Source of the DNA: an uncultured Muribaculaceae bacterium
GTDB taxonomy: Bacteria > Bacteroidota > Bacteroidia > Bacteroidales > Muribaculaceae
Assembly: GCA_910588065.1 (NCBI GenBank)
Contig: CAJUPZ010000013.1
Coordinates: 15,265-79,264 of the forward strand
Length of the DNA stretch: 64,000 nucleotides
Direction of reading: 5' to 3'
Position 1 is the first letter of the stretch. Every line of letters starts with the position of its first letter. Below are positions 34,945-43,227 of the stretch, piece after piece. The notes under the pieces were generated by a model. It was not told the origin of the DNA and ran no database searches. It was given only the letters and a program-made list of their open reading frames with translations. The translations under genes and the position numbers were made by a program.

Positions 34945-37900
34945 ATGAAACAGAAGAAGATAGTAATCATAGCCATAGCCGCGGTGGCCGCACTTGCAAT
35001 TCTGTACGCAGTGTGGCGCATCACCGCATCACCGACAAAAATAGCTTTTGTAAACTATCAGGCTATAACCCTCGGGCAGATAGGCAAGGCAAACGGCAGC
35101 TCATTCGTGAAAGTGAGCGAGCTGCCTGTCGAGGAGATAGAAAAGGCCGGGAAATATGATATGGTGTTTGTCAACGGCATGGGGCTCCGCATCACCGAGG
35201 AGCAGCGCAAGGCTTTATCCGACATAGCTTCGTCAGGCACCCCGGTGCTCACCACTGCCGCCACCAATCCTCAGAATCAGATTGTGTCGGTTGACTCTGT
35301 CGACGCTGTGTTCCTGCAGCAGTATCTTGCGGGTGGCCGTGCAAATTACCGCAATATGCTCAGCTATGTGCGCAGATATATCGACGGCAAGAAGCTCTTT
35401 GCCGATGAGCCGGGCGACCCTGTGGTGCCGGCGGCCTCTCTGATGTACTACCCCGACGGAAACGACGGCCTGAACTTCAATTCTGTTGCCGCCTACGAGG
35501 CCTTTCTGAAAAAGAGCGGAAAGTGGCGCGACAACGCACCACACATCATCCTGACCGGACAGATGGGGGTGGCCGACAGCCTTGTGGAAGCTCTTGAGCG
35601 CACGGGCAATATGGTGTATCCGGTCAATACCATTCAGCAGTTCATAGCCCGCGGCCATGCCGATTCGGTTGCAGCTACAACAATGATAAATATGGCTCAT
35701 GGCCGCATGGGTGACAATGTTACGGCCTATCTTGAAGAAAACAACATTGTGCTGTTCTCGCCACTGAATGTCAACCGTATGCACGATGACTGGATGGCCG
35801 ACAAAATGGGTATGAGCGGCGGCTTCCTGTCGCAGAGCGTCGTCACTCCGGAGATAGACGGAGCGGTGCGTCCGTTCACTCTTTTCGCCCACTTCGAGGG
35901 GAAGGACGGACTGCCATACGTGGATGTGATACCGGGCAGGCTGGATGAGTTTGTGCAGACAGTCAACAACTACAGCGCCCTGCGCAACAAGCCCGCAAAG
36001 GACAAGAAAATAGCAATATTCTATTTCAAGGGCCCGGGGCAGAACTCGCTTGTGGCCGAGGGGATGGAGGTGGCGCCGTCGCTGTTCAATATGCTGCGCC
36101 GGCTCAAAGCCGAAGGCTACACTGTTGAGAATCTTCCGGCAGATGCCGCAGCCCTTGAACAGCTGATAAACGAAAACGGCAGAAACTTCAACTCATACGC
36201 CGCCGGTGCGAAAGCAGACTTTGTGAGAACCCACAGCCCAGAGATAGTGGGCAGGGGTGATTATGACAGCTGGTGCGCCCAGGCAATGCCGGCAGAGATG
36301 AGGAGCGAGATTGATGCCGTTGACGGCGAATTTCCAGGCCACGGACTGAGTGACGACAACGGTAATGTGGCGATTGCCCGGCTGCAGTTCGGCAATATTG
36401 TCCTCATACCTCAGCCCTCAGCAGGCCTCGGTGACGATGACTTCAAGATAGTGCATGGTACCGATGCCGCCCCTCCCCACAGCTATGTGGCGGCCTATCT
36501 CTGGGCCCGCTACGGCTTCGGTGCTGATGCACTGATGCACTTCGGCGCCCACGGCTCGCTGGAATTCACTCCGCGCAAGCAGGTTGCGCTCAGCAGCCGT
36601 GACTGGAGCGACCGTCTTGTCGGCAGTGTGCCCCACATATACATCTACTCCACATCAAACGTCGGCGAGGCCATGATAGCCAAGCGGCGCACATACGCGG
36701 GAATCATCAACTACCTTACCCCGCCGTTCATGGAGAGCAATGTGAGGGGCATATACAAAAACCTTGCAGATGCGATAGCATCATACAACAAAGCTACCAC
36801 TCCGGCCGACAGCGCAGCGGCGGCAAAGACAGTGAAGAAATTCACCGTAGAGCTCGGCATTCACCGCGACCTCAGGCTTGACAGCACAGCCTCGGCCGTC
36901 TACTCTCCCGATGAAATACTGCGCATCGAAACCTTTGCCGAGGAGCTCGCCAACGAAAAAATCACCGGTCCGCTATATGTACTTGGCACGCCCTATTCAC
37001 CTGACCGCATACGCAGCACAGTGGAGGCCATGACGATAGACCCCATCGCATACTCACTGCACAAACTGAACAGCGGCAAAGGCAGCATATCGGCTTACCG
37101 GGCCAAAGCGAAGGCACTTGCCGGCAGCAACGCTGCTGTGGATGATGGCGCGATATGCCGCATAGCCGGTATCAGTCAGGCCGACCTTGACAGTGCCCGT
37201 TCGATAGTCTCAGCGATGGAGGGTAGCAAAGATATGCTGTCGCGCATGATGGTTATGGGTGCGATGATGCCGGCCCGTAAGTCTGCTCCCCTTGCAAAGA
37301 TATCCGAGCGGCAGGCACCTCGGAAGGGGCATGGTATGCTGCCAGGAATGTCGCCTGACAAAGCCCTCGCCATGGCAAAGAAGATGGGAGCGAGCGAAGA
37401 AGCCATAAAGAAGATGGAGGCGGCGATCAAGCACAAGAGCGGCGGAGCGGCAATGGCTGCGCATGGCGGTATGGCCGGCATGACCGGCATGACCGGCAGC
37501 AGTAAGGAGCTTGGCAAAGAGGAGATTGAATTTGCTATTGCCGTCAGCGAGGTAGAGCGGGCATTGTCAAATATCACCAACTACCGCAACGCCCTTGCCG
37601 GCAGTTCGGAGAATGAGCTGAACTCAGTGGTGAACGCCCTTGCCGGCGGCTTCATAGCCCCGACATCCGGCGGTGACCCGGTTCTCAACCCCGAAATACT
37701 GCCTACCGGACGAAATATGTATGCCGTCAACGCCGAGGAGACACCGTCGGCTGTGGCATGGGAGAAAGGCAAGACTCTGGCCGACAACACCATAGCAATG
37801 TATCGCAAGGCTCATGGCGACTCTCTGCCGCGCAAAGTGAGCTATACCCTCTGGAGCAGCGAATTTATTGAGACCGAGGGCGCTACCATAGCCCAGGTGC

Positions 37901-39195
37901 TTTATATGCTCGGAGTGGAGCCGGTGCGCGACCCGTTTGGCAGAGTCACCGACCTGCGTCTGATACCGGGCAGCGAGCTCGGGCGCAGCCGCATAGACGT
38001 AGTGGTGCAGACCTCCGGCCAGCTGCGCGACCTCGCCGCCTCGCGTCTTTTCCTTATAAGCCGGGCAGTGCGCATGGCCGCCGCTGCGCAGGATGATATC
38101 TACCCCAACTATGTAAGCGAGGGGGTTGTTGAATCGGAGCGTGTTCTTGTTGAGAACGGCATATCTCCCGCCGAGGCCCGCGAGCTGAGCAAGGCGAGAG
38201 TGTTTGGCGGCGTGAACGGCAACTACGGCAGCGGCATCCAGGGTATGGTCGAGGCCGGTGACCGCTGGGAGAATGAGAGCGAGATAGCCGCGACATATCT
38301 CAACAACATGGGAGCCACCTACGGCTCCGAGGAGGATTGGGAGATGATGCGCGAGCACGCCTTCGAGGCAGCCCTGAGCCGCACCGATGTTGTTGTGCAG
38401 CCGCGTCAGAGCAACACATGGGGAGCACTCAGCCTCGACCATGTGTATGAATTCATGGGCGGTATGAATCTCGCCGTGCGCAGCGTCACCGGCAAAGACC
38501 CCGATGCTTATCTGAGCGACTACCGCAACCGCAACAATGTGAGGATGCAGGAGGTGAAGGAAGCTATTGGGGTGGAGAGCCGCACCACCATACTCAACCC
38601 CACATATATTAAGGAGAAGATGAAGGGTGGCGCGGGAGATGCCTCCCAGCTTGCCGATGTTGTGCGCAACACCTACGGATGGAATGTGATGAAGCCTGAT
38701 GTGATTGACAACGAACTGTGGAATGACATCTATGACACATATATCTCCGACAAGCACAATCTGGGCACCAAGGAGTATTTCAAGAATGTCAATCCCGCCG
38801 CCATGCAGGAGATTACCGCCGTGATGCTTGAGACAGCACGAAAGGGAATGTGGCAGGCATCGGAGACGCAGCTCGCGGAGCTGGCAGAGCTCCACACCGA
38901 TATGGTGGAGGAGTATGGTCCGGCGTGCTCCGGGTTTGTATGCGACAACTCCAAGTTGCGCGACTTCATATCCTCCAAGGTCAACCCGCAGGCCGCAGAT
39001 AAGTATCGCGGCGCAGTGGCTCAGGTGAGAGCCGAGGCAATAGGCGGCGATGACGGCATGGTGATGAAGAGAGAGGAGATGACCTCCACCGATTCCGCCA
39101 TCAACAAAGTGAGCGGTGTTGCAGTGGGTGTTGCAGTGGTGATAGCGCTTGCTGTCATAGCGCTGATTATCCGCCGCCGCAAAACTAACAGATAA
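34945..39195 (+). CDS. hmuS: HmuS, CobN/BchH-like chelatase-family protein of the haem operon
   Basis: A 1416-residue homologue of the large subunit of cobalt and magnesium chelatases. The family core motif is ALMHFGAHGSLEFTPRKQV near residue 531. It has a membrane anchor at residues 5-27 and a second hydrophobic segment near 1385-1410 followed by RRRKTNR, so the large domain should lie in the periplasm. HmuS is associated with iron removal from haem under anaerobic conditions in related bacteria. Residues 763-856 hold an insertion rich in methionine, lysine and glycine (for example MAAHGGMAGMTGMTG). No CobS or CobT partner is nearby, so it is not a cobalamin gene. Confidence 0.9.
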   Translation: MKQKKIVIIAIAAVAALAILYAVWRITASPTKIAFVNYQAITLGQIGKANGSSFVKVSELPVEEIEKAGKYDMVFVNGMGLRITEEQRKALSDIASSGTPVLTTAATNPQNQIVSVDSVDAVFLQQYLAGGRANYRNMLSYVRRYIDGKKLFADEPGDPVVPAASLMYYPDGNDGLNFNSVAAYEAFLKKSGKWRDNAPHIILTGQMGVADSLVEALERTGNMVYPVNTIQQFIARGHADSVAATTMINMAHGRMGDNVTAYLEENNIVLFSPLNVNRMHDDWMADKMGMSGGFLSQSVVTPEIDGAVRPFTLFAHFEGKDGLPYVDVIPGRLDEFVQTVNNYSALRNKPAKDKKIAIFYFKGPGQNSLVAEGMEVAPSLFNMLRRLKAEGYTVENLPADAAALEQLINENGRNFNSYAAGAKADFVRTHSPEIVGRGDYDSWCAQAMPAEMRSEIDAVDGEFPGHGLSDDNGNVAIARLQFGNIVLIPQPSAGLGDDDFKIVHGTDAAPPHSYVAAYLWARYGFGADALMHFGAHGSLEFTPRKQVALSSRDWSDRLVGSVPHIYIYSTSNVGEAMIAKRRTYAGIINYLTPPFMESNVRGIYKNLADAIASYNKATTPADSAAAAKTVKKFTVELGIHRDLRLDSTASAVYSPDEILRIETFAEELANEKITGPLYVLGTPYSPDRIRSTVEAMTIDPIAYSLHKLNSGKGSISAYRAKAKALAGSNAAVDDGAICRIAGISQADLDSARSIVSAMEGSKDMLSRMMVMGAMMPARKSAPLAKISERQAPRKGHGMLPGMSPDKALAMAKKMGASEEAIKKMEAAIKHKSGGAAMAAHGGMAGMTGMTGSSKELGKEEIEFAIAVSEVERALSNITNYRNALAGSSENELNSVVNALAGGFIAPTSGGDPVLNPEILPTGRNMYAVNAEETPSAVAWEKGKTLADNTIAMYRKAHGDSLPRKVSYTLWSSEFIETEGATIAQVLYMLGVEPVRDPFGRVTDLRLIPGSELGRSRIDVVVQTSGQLRDLAASRLFLISRAVRMAAAAQDDIYPNYVSEGVVESERVLVENGISPAEARELSKARVFGGVNGNYGSGIQGMVEAGDRWENESEIAATYLNNMGATYGSEEDWEMMREHAFEAALSRTDVVVQPRQSNTWGALSLDHVYEFMGGMNLAVRSVTGKDPDAYLSDYRNRNNVRMQEVKEAIGVESRTTILNPTYIKEKMKGGAGDASQLADVVRNTYGWNVMKPDVIDNELWNDIYDTYISDKHNLGTKEYFKNVNPAAMQEITAVMLETARKGMWQASETQLAELAELHTDMVEEYGPACSGFVCDNSKLRDFISSKVNPQAADKYRGAVAQVRAEAIGGDDGMVMKREEMTSTDSAINKVSGVAVGVAVVIALAVIALIIRRRKTNR

Positions 39196-39205
39196 GCCGG
39201 CAATC

Positions 39206-39901
39206 ATGGAAACTGTGGTATTGGTAATAATGATGCTTGTGGCGGTGAGCTTTGTGTTGAAGCTCTCCTGCCACAGCATGGCCGGCATTATGGCACTGAG
39301 CTTAGTGGCAGCTCTTTTCACCGCCTTCGGGGTGGATTTCGCTTCGCAGCAATCCAAAACACTGATAGCCGACTGGCTTGCAGACCCGGCTCTGATGCTC
39401 GACATCGCAGTGGTGCTCACCATCGATGTGTTTCTGCAGACAGTGTTCTGCATACTGTACGCGCAAAAGGCAACCGACCCGCTGAGCCGGCGGCAGGAGA
39501 TTGCTCTCGGCATAACCGGTTGGGTGCCGGGTCTGCTGATATTTCCGGTGCTGTTGGCTCTGCTTGTGGAGCTGGTGTTCTCGCTGCCGGGAGTGGATTT
39601 CGGATTGATCGGATGGAGCACCGCCGCGTGTGTGGCCATTCTGTTTCCTGCTGCGGCATTGGGAATCAGATATATACTTCCGGAGGCAGAACTGCGCGCC
39701 GAGCTGATATTTCTCATCAACCTTCTCATAGCTGCGCTCGGGATAGTGGCAACCGTCAACGGGCGCACCGCCGCGGCAGGTACCAACGAGGTTGAGTTTG
39801 GCGCGTGTGTGTGCGTCATCGCCCTGCTTGCGGCCGGCTCATGCACAGGAATCATTCTATACAGATATATGAACAAAAGGAAAATTTCAAAATTGCTATG
39901 A
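39206..39901 (+). CDS. hmuT: HmuT-like membrane protein
   Basis: A 231-residue protein with about seven hydrophobic helices, for example VVLVIMMLVAVSFVLKLS and AELIFLINLLIAALGIVATV. It occupies the hmuT position between the CobN-like and ExbB-like genes of Porphyromonas and Bacteroides hmu operons. No enzymatic motif is seen. It is likely an inner-membrane component serving HmuS. Its stop overlaps the hmuU start by four bases. Confidence 0.75.
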   Translation: METVVLVIMMLVAVSFVLKLSCHSMAGIMALSLVAALFTAFGVDFASQQSKTLIADWLADPALMLDIAVVLTIDVFLQTVFCILYAQKATDPLSRRQEIALGITGWVPGLLIFPVLLALLVELVFSLPGVDFGLIGWSTAACVAILFPAAALGIRYILPEAELRAELIFLINLLIAALGIVATVNGRTAAAGTNEVEFGACVCVIALLAAGSCTGIILYRYMNKRKISKLL

Positions 39902-40485
39902 ATACTATTTCAAATATCCTCTATTGGATTTCCACCGGGCTGCTTGTGCCCGTGATTGTGTTGTTGATATTCTTTTTTGTAAGGGCTATTCTGCTCATAG
40001 GCTCCTTTTTCGGGCAATATATGCAGATGAGGAGAAGCACCGCAGTGATGTATAAAAGCATTGAAAACCTCACGCCGGACACCCTTGCCGATTTCGAGGC
40101 AACGCTGCCTGAGAAATGCGACTCGCTTGTTGAGGTATATGCCCGCAAACTCATTGCAGCAGGCAATGATGAGGCTAAATCCAACCTGCTGCTGTCGGAA
40201 TACGAGATTGCTGCCGAAAAAAATATCAGCACCTCCAAAACCCTCACCAAAATGGGACCTATCCTCGGCCTGATGGGCACGCTAATACCGATGGGTCCTG
40301 CTCTTGTGGGTCTGGCAACCGGCGACATAGCGTCGATGGCCTACAATATGCAGGTAGCGTTTGCCACAACCGTTGTTGGTCTGGTTGTCAGCGCCATAGG
40401 CTTCGTAACCCAGCAGGCCAAAGAGCGATGGGCGATGAAAAATCTGGCAATCCTTGAATTCATATCTCAAACCGCAGTGAAATGA
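39898..40485 (+). CDS. hmuU: HmuU, MotA/TolQ/ExbB-family proton channel protein
   Basis: From the ATG at 39898 (a longer frame exists but overlaps hmuT heavily) the protein is 195 aa. It has an N-terminal helix (LLVPVIVLLIFFFVRAILL) and two C-terminal helices with the ExbB-type segment TKMGPILGLMGTLIPMGPAL and AYNMQVAFATTVVGLVVSAI. These proteins make proton-driven stators, usually with an ExbD-like partner, which hmuV could provide. It probably powers haem transport or HmuS. It overlaps both neighbours by four bases. Confidence 0.9.
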   Translation: MNTISNILYWISTGLLVPVIVLLIFFFVRAILLIGSFFGQYMQMRRSTAVMYKSIENLTPDTLADFEATLPEKCDSLVEVYARKLIAAGNDEAKSNLLLSEYEIAAEKNISTSKTLTKMGPILGLMGTLIPMGPALVGLATGDIASMAYNMQVAFATTVVGLVVSAIGFVTQQAKERWAMKNLAILEFISQTAVK

Positions 40486-40814
40486 AACGCAGACGCAGCA
40501 GCATACTCAGACAGCGCGAGGAGACAGACCCCATGAGCGTTGTGAGCAACCTCTTTGATGTGGCGATGGTGTTTGCCGTCGCCTTGATGGTGGCGCTTGT
40601 GAGCCGCTATAACATGACAGAGATGTTTTCGCAGGAGGATTTCACGATGGTGAAAAATCCGGGCAAGGAAAATATGGAGATAATCACCAAGGAGGGTGAG
40701 AAAATCAACCGCTACACCCCATCGGAGGACAACAGTTCATCCGGCAACAAAGGTAAACGGGTTGGAACAGCCTACGAGCTTGAGAACGGCGACATCATCT
40801 ATGTGCCGGAATAG
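40482..40814 (+). CDS. hmuV: HmuV, DUF2149 family protein
   Basis: A 110-residue protein with one membrane helix (residues 24-44, LFDVAMVFAVALMVALVSRY) and a small soluble domain ending GTAYELENGDIIYVPE, characteristic of DUF2149. The layout matches an ExbD-like partner for HmuU: short cytoplasmic part, one helix, periplasmic domain. It ends the haem operon and its last 16 bp overlap the convergent next gene. Confidence 0.85.
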   Translation: MKRRRSSILRQREETDPMSVVSNLFDVAMVFAVALMVALVSRYNMTEMFSQEDFTMVKNPGKENMEIITKEGEKINRYTPSEDNSSSGNKGKRVGTAYELENGDIIYVPE

Positions 40815-41395
40815 GCATCCCGACGGGAATCATAGCGGGCAATGTGGGCGCACCATGCTGCGCGGGTGATTGGTTGGCCATTGTGGATATTGCAGGCAGC
40901 GTCTGCAAAACGCTCGTCGAATTCGCGGCACAGCCGTGAGAATGAGGGCATTATGTCGCTGCGTTTTGTGCGCCAACTATCTGTAATCTGCAGGCACAGC
41001 TCGGCCGCAAGTGGCTTTTCAAAGTTGGCAAACTCCACATATACAGGCTCTTCAAGGGCCATTTTCACCAACGGGTCAGCTTTGATGCGTTCGTCAAGGT
41101 TGGCCGGCGGAGTGTCAGGGAGATAGCCGGGGATGGAGGGGGCTTGGGAGTTTTGGGAATTTTGGGCTTTTTGGGCGGCGCGCTTCTCGGCCTTCTCTCT
41201 CCTCTTGGCTTCGCGGGCGTCATAGTCGGCCTTGATTTTGGCGAAGACGTCAGCTGCCTGAGGGTCAGCGATTTCGATGATGTAGCCATTGACAATGTAG
41301 GCGAGTACGGCATCGAGAACGATGAGTTTGATTGCCTGAGGCAGCGCGAGGGTAGCGATGACCCATTCTGCGCGGAGTGTGATGTTTTTCTTCAT
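40799..41395 (-). CDS. DUF6291-like hypothetical protein
   Basis: From the ATG at 41395 the protein is 198 aa. The first 60 residues (LPQAIKLIVLDAVLAYIVNG and DVFAKIKADYDAREAKRR) resemble DUF6291-type proteins, often found near phage or mobile genes, followed by a charged linker and a C-terminal domain with TDSWRTKRSDIMPSFSRLC. I cannot assign a function. It overlaps the end of hmuV by 16 bp. Its upstream side opens into the repeat mosaic, so it may be an old mobile-element remnant. Confidence 0.6.
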   Translation of the reverse strand: MKKNITLRAEWVIATLALPQAIKLIVLDAVLAYIVNGYIIEIADPQAADVFAKIKADYDAREAKRREKAEKRAAQKAQNSQNSQAPSIPGYLPDTPPANLDERIKADPLVKMALEEPVYVEFANFEKPLAAELCLQITDSWRTKRSDIMPSFSRLCREFDERFADAACNIHNGQPITRAAWCAHIARYDSRRDAYSGT

Positions 41396-41416
41396 TGTAG
41401 TTTGGGTTTGATGCTG

Positions 41417-41424
41417 CAAAGGTA
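41417..41424 (-). promoter_or_regulatory. Promoter -7 box for the DUF6291-like gene
   Basis: Minus-strand TACCTTTG matches TAnnTTTG, 21 bp before the ATG at 41395, and rules out a longer TTG-started frame. Confidence 0.45.
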
Positions 41425-41515
41425 ATATGCGGATTGGGCGGATTTATGCGAATTTGCACATTTGAGTTGGGAGTTTTTAGTTTTTAGTTTTTAGTTTTTG
41501 GTGGGGGTGCTGTGT

Positions 41516-41660
41516 GGTACCTCCGGCACCATATGGATAATGCGTTGATAATCCGCACACTACGTGTGCGGTTAACAAGATAATCGCGCATCCTGCGCTT
41601 ATCGCCGCGTGGCGGGTTCGGTCAGACCGGCGGCGAGCCGGTCGCGAGAAAGTAGCGTGG
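41516..41660. repeat. Hairpin-mosaic segment sharing modules with the 30.2-kb element
   Basis: GGTACCTCCGGCACCAT (41516-41532) is identical to 30227-30243. The hairpin CCGCACACTACGTGTGCGG, linker TTAACAAGATAAT and hairpin CGCATCCTGCG follow, the first two matching 30415-30456 in reverse orientation. A larger hairpin, GACCGGCGGCGAGCCGGTC with GCGAGAAAG after it, lies at about 41634-41652. Confidence 0.75.
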
Positions 41661-41662
41661 CG

Positions 41663-42345
41663 GTGGAGCGCAGCGACACCCCACGATCAGGGTGCCACCA
41701 TCAAAAAAGACCCCTGTGAGGGGGTCGCGAGAATCGCCCATGACATCGCCTCTCACGAGGCTCAGAGGAGAGGGTGGGTCTCCACACCCCAGGCCTCGCG
41801 CGGTGCGCTCAGACGTCTCCGACGCCACGTTAGATGGGGCGCTTTCTCGCGACCGCGCTCGCCGCGGGTCTTTTTTTGTGGGATGCGCTAACGTGGAGCG
41901 CAGCGACACCCCACGATCAGGGTGCCACCATCAAAAAAGACCCCTGTGAGGGGGTCGCGAGAATCGCCCATGACATCGCCTCTCACGAGGCTCAGAGGAG
42001 AGGGTGGGTCTCCACACCCCAGGCCTCGCGCGGTGCGCTCAGACGTCTCCGACGCCACGTTAGATGGGGCGCTTTCTCGCGACCGCGCTCGCCGCGGGTC
42101 TTTTTTTGTGGGATGCGCTAACGTGGAGCGCAGCGACACCCCACGATCAGGGTGCCACCATCAAAAAAGACCCCTGTGAGGGGGTCGCGAGAATCGCCCA
42201 TGACATCGCCTCTCGCGAGGCTCAGAAGAGAGGGTGTCTGTCTCCATGCCCCAGGCCTCGCGCGGTGCGCTCGTGCTGGGGTTGCACATGACATCGCGCA
42301 TCCTGCGCTCAGACGTCTCCGACGCCAAATGCAAGTATGATTGGG
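41663..42345. repeat. Three tandem copies of a 230-bp unit, the third diverged
   Basis: Units begin with GTGGAGCGCAGCG at 41663, 41893 and 42123, a spacing of exactly 230 bp. The first two units appear identical. The third is identical for about 100 bp, then differs and gains a segment (about 42270-42304) that is shared with the 30.6-kb repeat. Each full unit carries inverted arms: AAAAAAGACCCCTG with GGTCGCGAGAA on one side and TTCTCGCGACC with GGGTCTTTTTTT on the other, with different hairpin cores inside. Confidence 0.85.
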
Positions 42346-42353
42346 GGTGGTTT

Positions 42354-43106
42354 TTAGTTTTTAGTGGGGGAGGTTAAGTCGTTGATGGCGAGGGAGGCGA
42401 GGGTGAGGCCGAAGACAGCTGTGATTTGCATCAGGGAGCCGTTGACATGGACTTTGCCATGGCCGGCAATGTCGCCCGGCATTGTGTTGACCCCTTTGTT
42501 GGCTCCGGGTTCGTCGCTGAACACACACTTGAATTTGCGGGCGGGCGCGTGGCCGCTTTTTTTGAACCGCTGTCGCAGGGCTCTTGCAAGCGGGCAGCCG
42601 TTCACTTTCCAGAATTCGGCGACGCGTATGCGTGTGGGGTCGGTTTTGAGCGCAGCCCCCATTGATGAGTAAAAAAGAGCGTTTGTGCGGGTGGCCATGT
42701 CGATGAGGAGCATCTTGTCGGGAATGGCGTCGATAGCGTCGATAATGCAGTCGTATGCATCAAGGTTGAAAGAACCGGCGGTTTCGGCATTGAATTCACG
42801 CTGCTGCGGCGTTATTTCGGCGTCGGGCAAAATAGTGAGCAGATGATTGCGCAGAGCGTCGACTTTCGGCTGACCGACAGTAAGGGTCGTGGCCATGAGC
42901 TGGCGGTTGATGTTTGAGGTGCACACGCAGTCGCTGTCAACGATAGTGAGGTGTGTGAGTCCTGTGCGCACAAGGCACTCGGCAGCCCAGGAGCCAACGC
43001 CCCCCACACCGAAAATGATTACGCTTGCGGAAGCGAGCCGCTCCATAGCAATATCGCCGAGCAGCAGCCGGGCGCGGTTAAGTATCTCTGTGTCAGAAAA
43101 GCTCAT
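42354..43106 (-). CDS. tcdA: tRNA threonylcarbamoyladenosine dehydratase, ThiF-family
   Basis: A 250-residue E1-like enzyme. The nucleotide-binding motif is IIFGVGGVGSWAAECL (residues 29-44), followed by IVDSDCVCTSNINRQL, the arginine-finger region, and CIIDAIDAIPDKMLLI. The LARALRQRFKKSGH segment is typical of TcdA/CsdL. It converts t6A37 of tRNAs to the cyclic form using ATP. Its last codons and stop lie in the TTTTTAG-rich flank of the repeat region, so the C-terminal five or so residues may have been shaped by that sequence. Confidence 0.92.
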   Translation of the reverse strand: MSFSDTEILNRARLLLGDIAMERLASASVIIFGVGGVGSWAAECLVRTGLTHLTIVDSDCVCTSNINRQLMATTLTVGQPKVDALRNHLLTILPDAEITPQQREFNAETAGSFNLDAYDCIIDAIDAIPDKMLLIDMATRTNALFYSSMGAALKTDPTRIRVAEFWKVNGCPLARALRQRFKKSGHAPARKFKCVFSDEPGANKGVNTMPGDIAGHGKVHVNGSLMQITAVFGLTLASLAINDLTSPTKN

Positions 43107-43127
43107 CTGAATCTAAGTTGTGAAATG

Positions 43128-43135
43128 CAAAAGTA
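43128..43135 (-). promoter_or_regulatory. Promoter -7 box for tcdA
   Basis: Minus-strand TACTTTTG matches TAnnTTTG, 21 bp before the tcdA ATG. Confidence 0.5.
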
Positions 43136-43199
43136 GCAAATTCGCGGAAATAAGCGCGGGCTGAATGGCGGGAAAGTTGGACAGCAGGCTGATTTGTAG

Positions 43200-43207
43200 T
43201 AATTTTG
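43200..43207 (+). promoter_or_regulatory. Promoter -7 box for the DUF486 gene
   Basis: TAATTTTG matches TAnnTTTG, with a GTTG at 43176-43179 exactly 20 bp upstream as the -33 element. The box lies inside the longer frame, supporting the ATG at 43228. Confidence 0.6.
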
Positions 43208-43227
43208 CAGCCTCAAATAGAGTGAAT

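Larger units (their letters stand above)
41396..42353. other. Gene-free region filled with repeats
   Basis: This 958-bp gap has no convincing gene. Open frames here are repetitive copies of the 230-bp unit and encode no recognisable protein. Both edges carry runs of TTTTTAG: 41471-41500 on the left and about 42350-42362 on the right. Confidence 0.75.

Noticed and set aside
34945..39195. Cobaltochelatase CobN for cobalamin synthesis
   Set aside because: The gene sits in a hmuYR...TUV layout with membrane anchors and no CobS, CobT or other cobalamin genes, so HmuS is the better call.
37624..39876. A 750-codon minus-strand open frame across hmuS and hmuT
   Set aside because: It is antisense to two well-supported genes and has no recognisable domain, so the length is a by-product of codon bias.
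41692..42340. Several nearly identical 60-95 codon open frames
   Set aside because: They are repeated translations of the 230-bp tandem units on both strands and the encoded peptides are compositionally biased with no domain. They reflect the repeat, not genes.
41663..42345. An integrative element or insertion sequence with a transposase
   Set aside because: No transposase or integrase coding sequence is present in or near the tandem units, so they are reported only as repeats.
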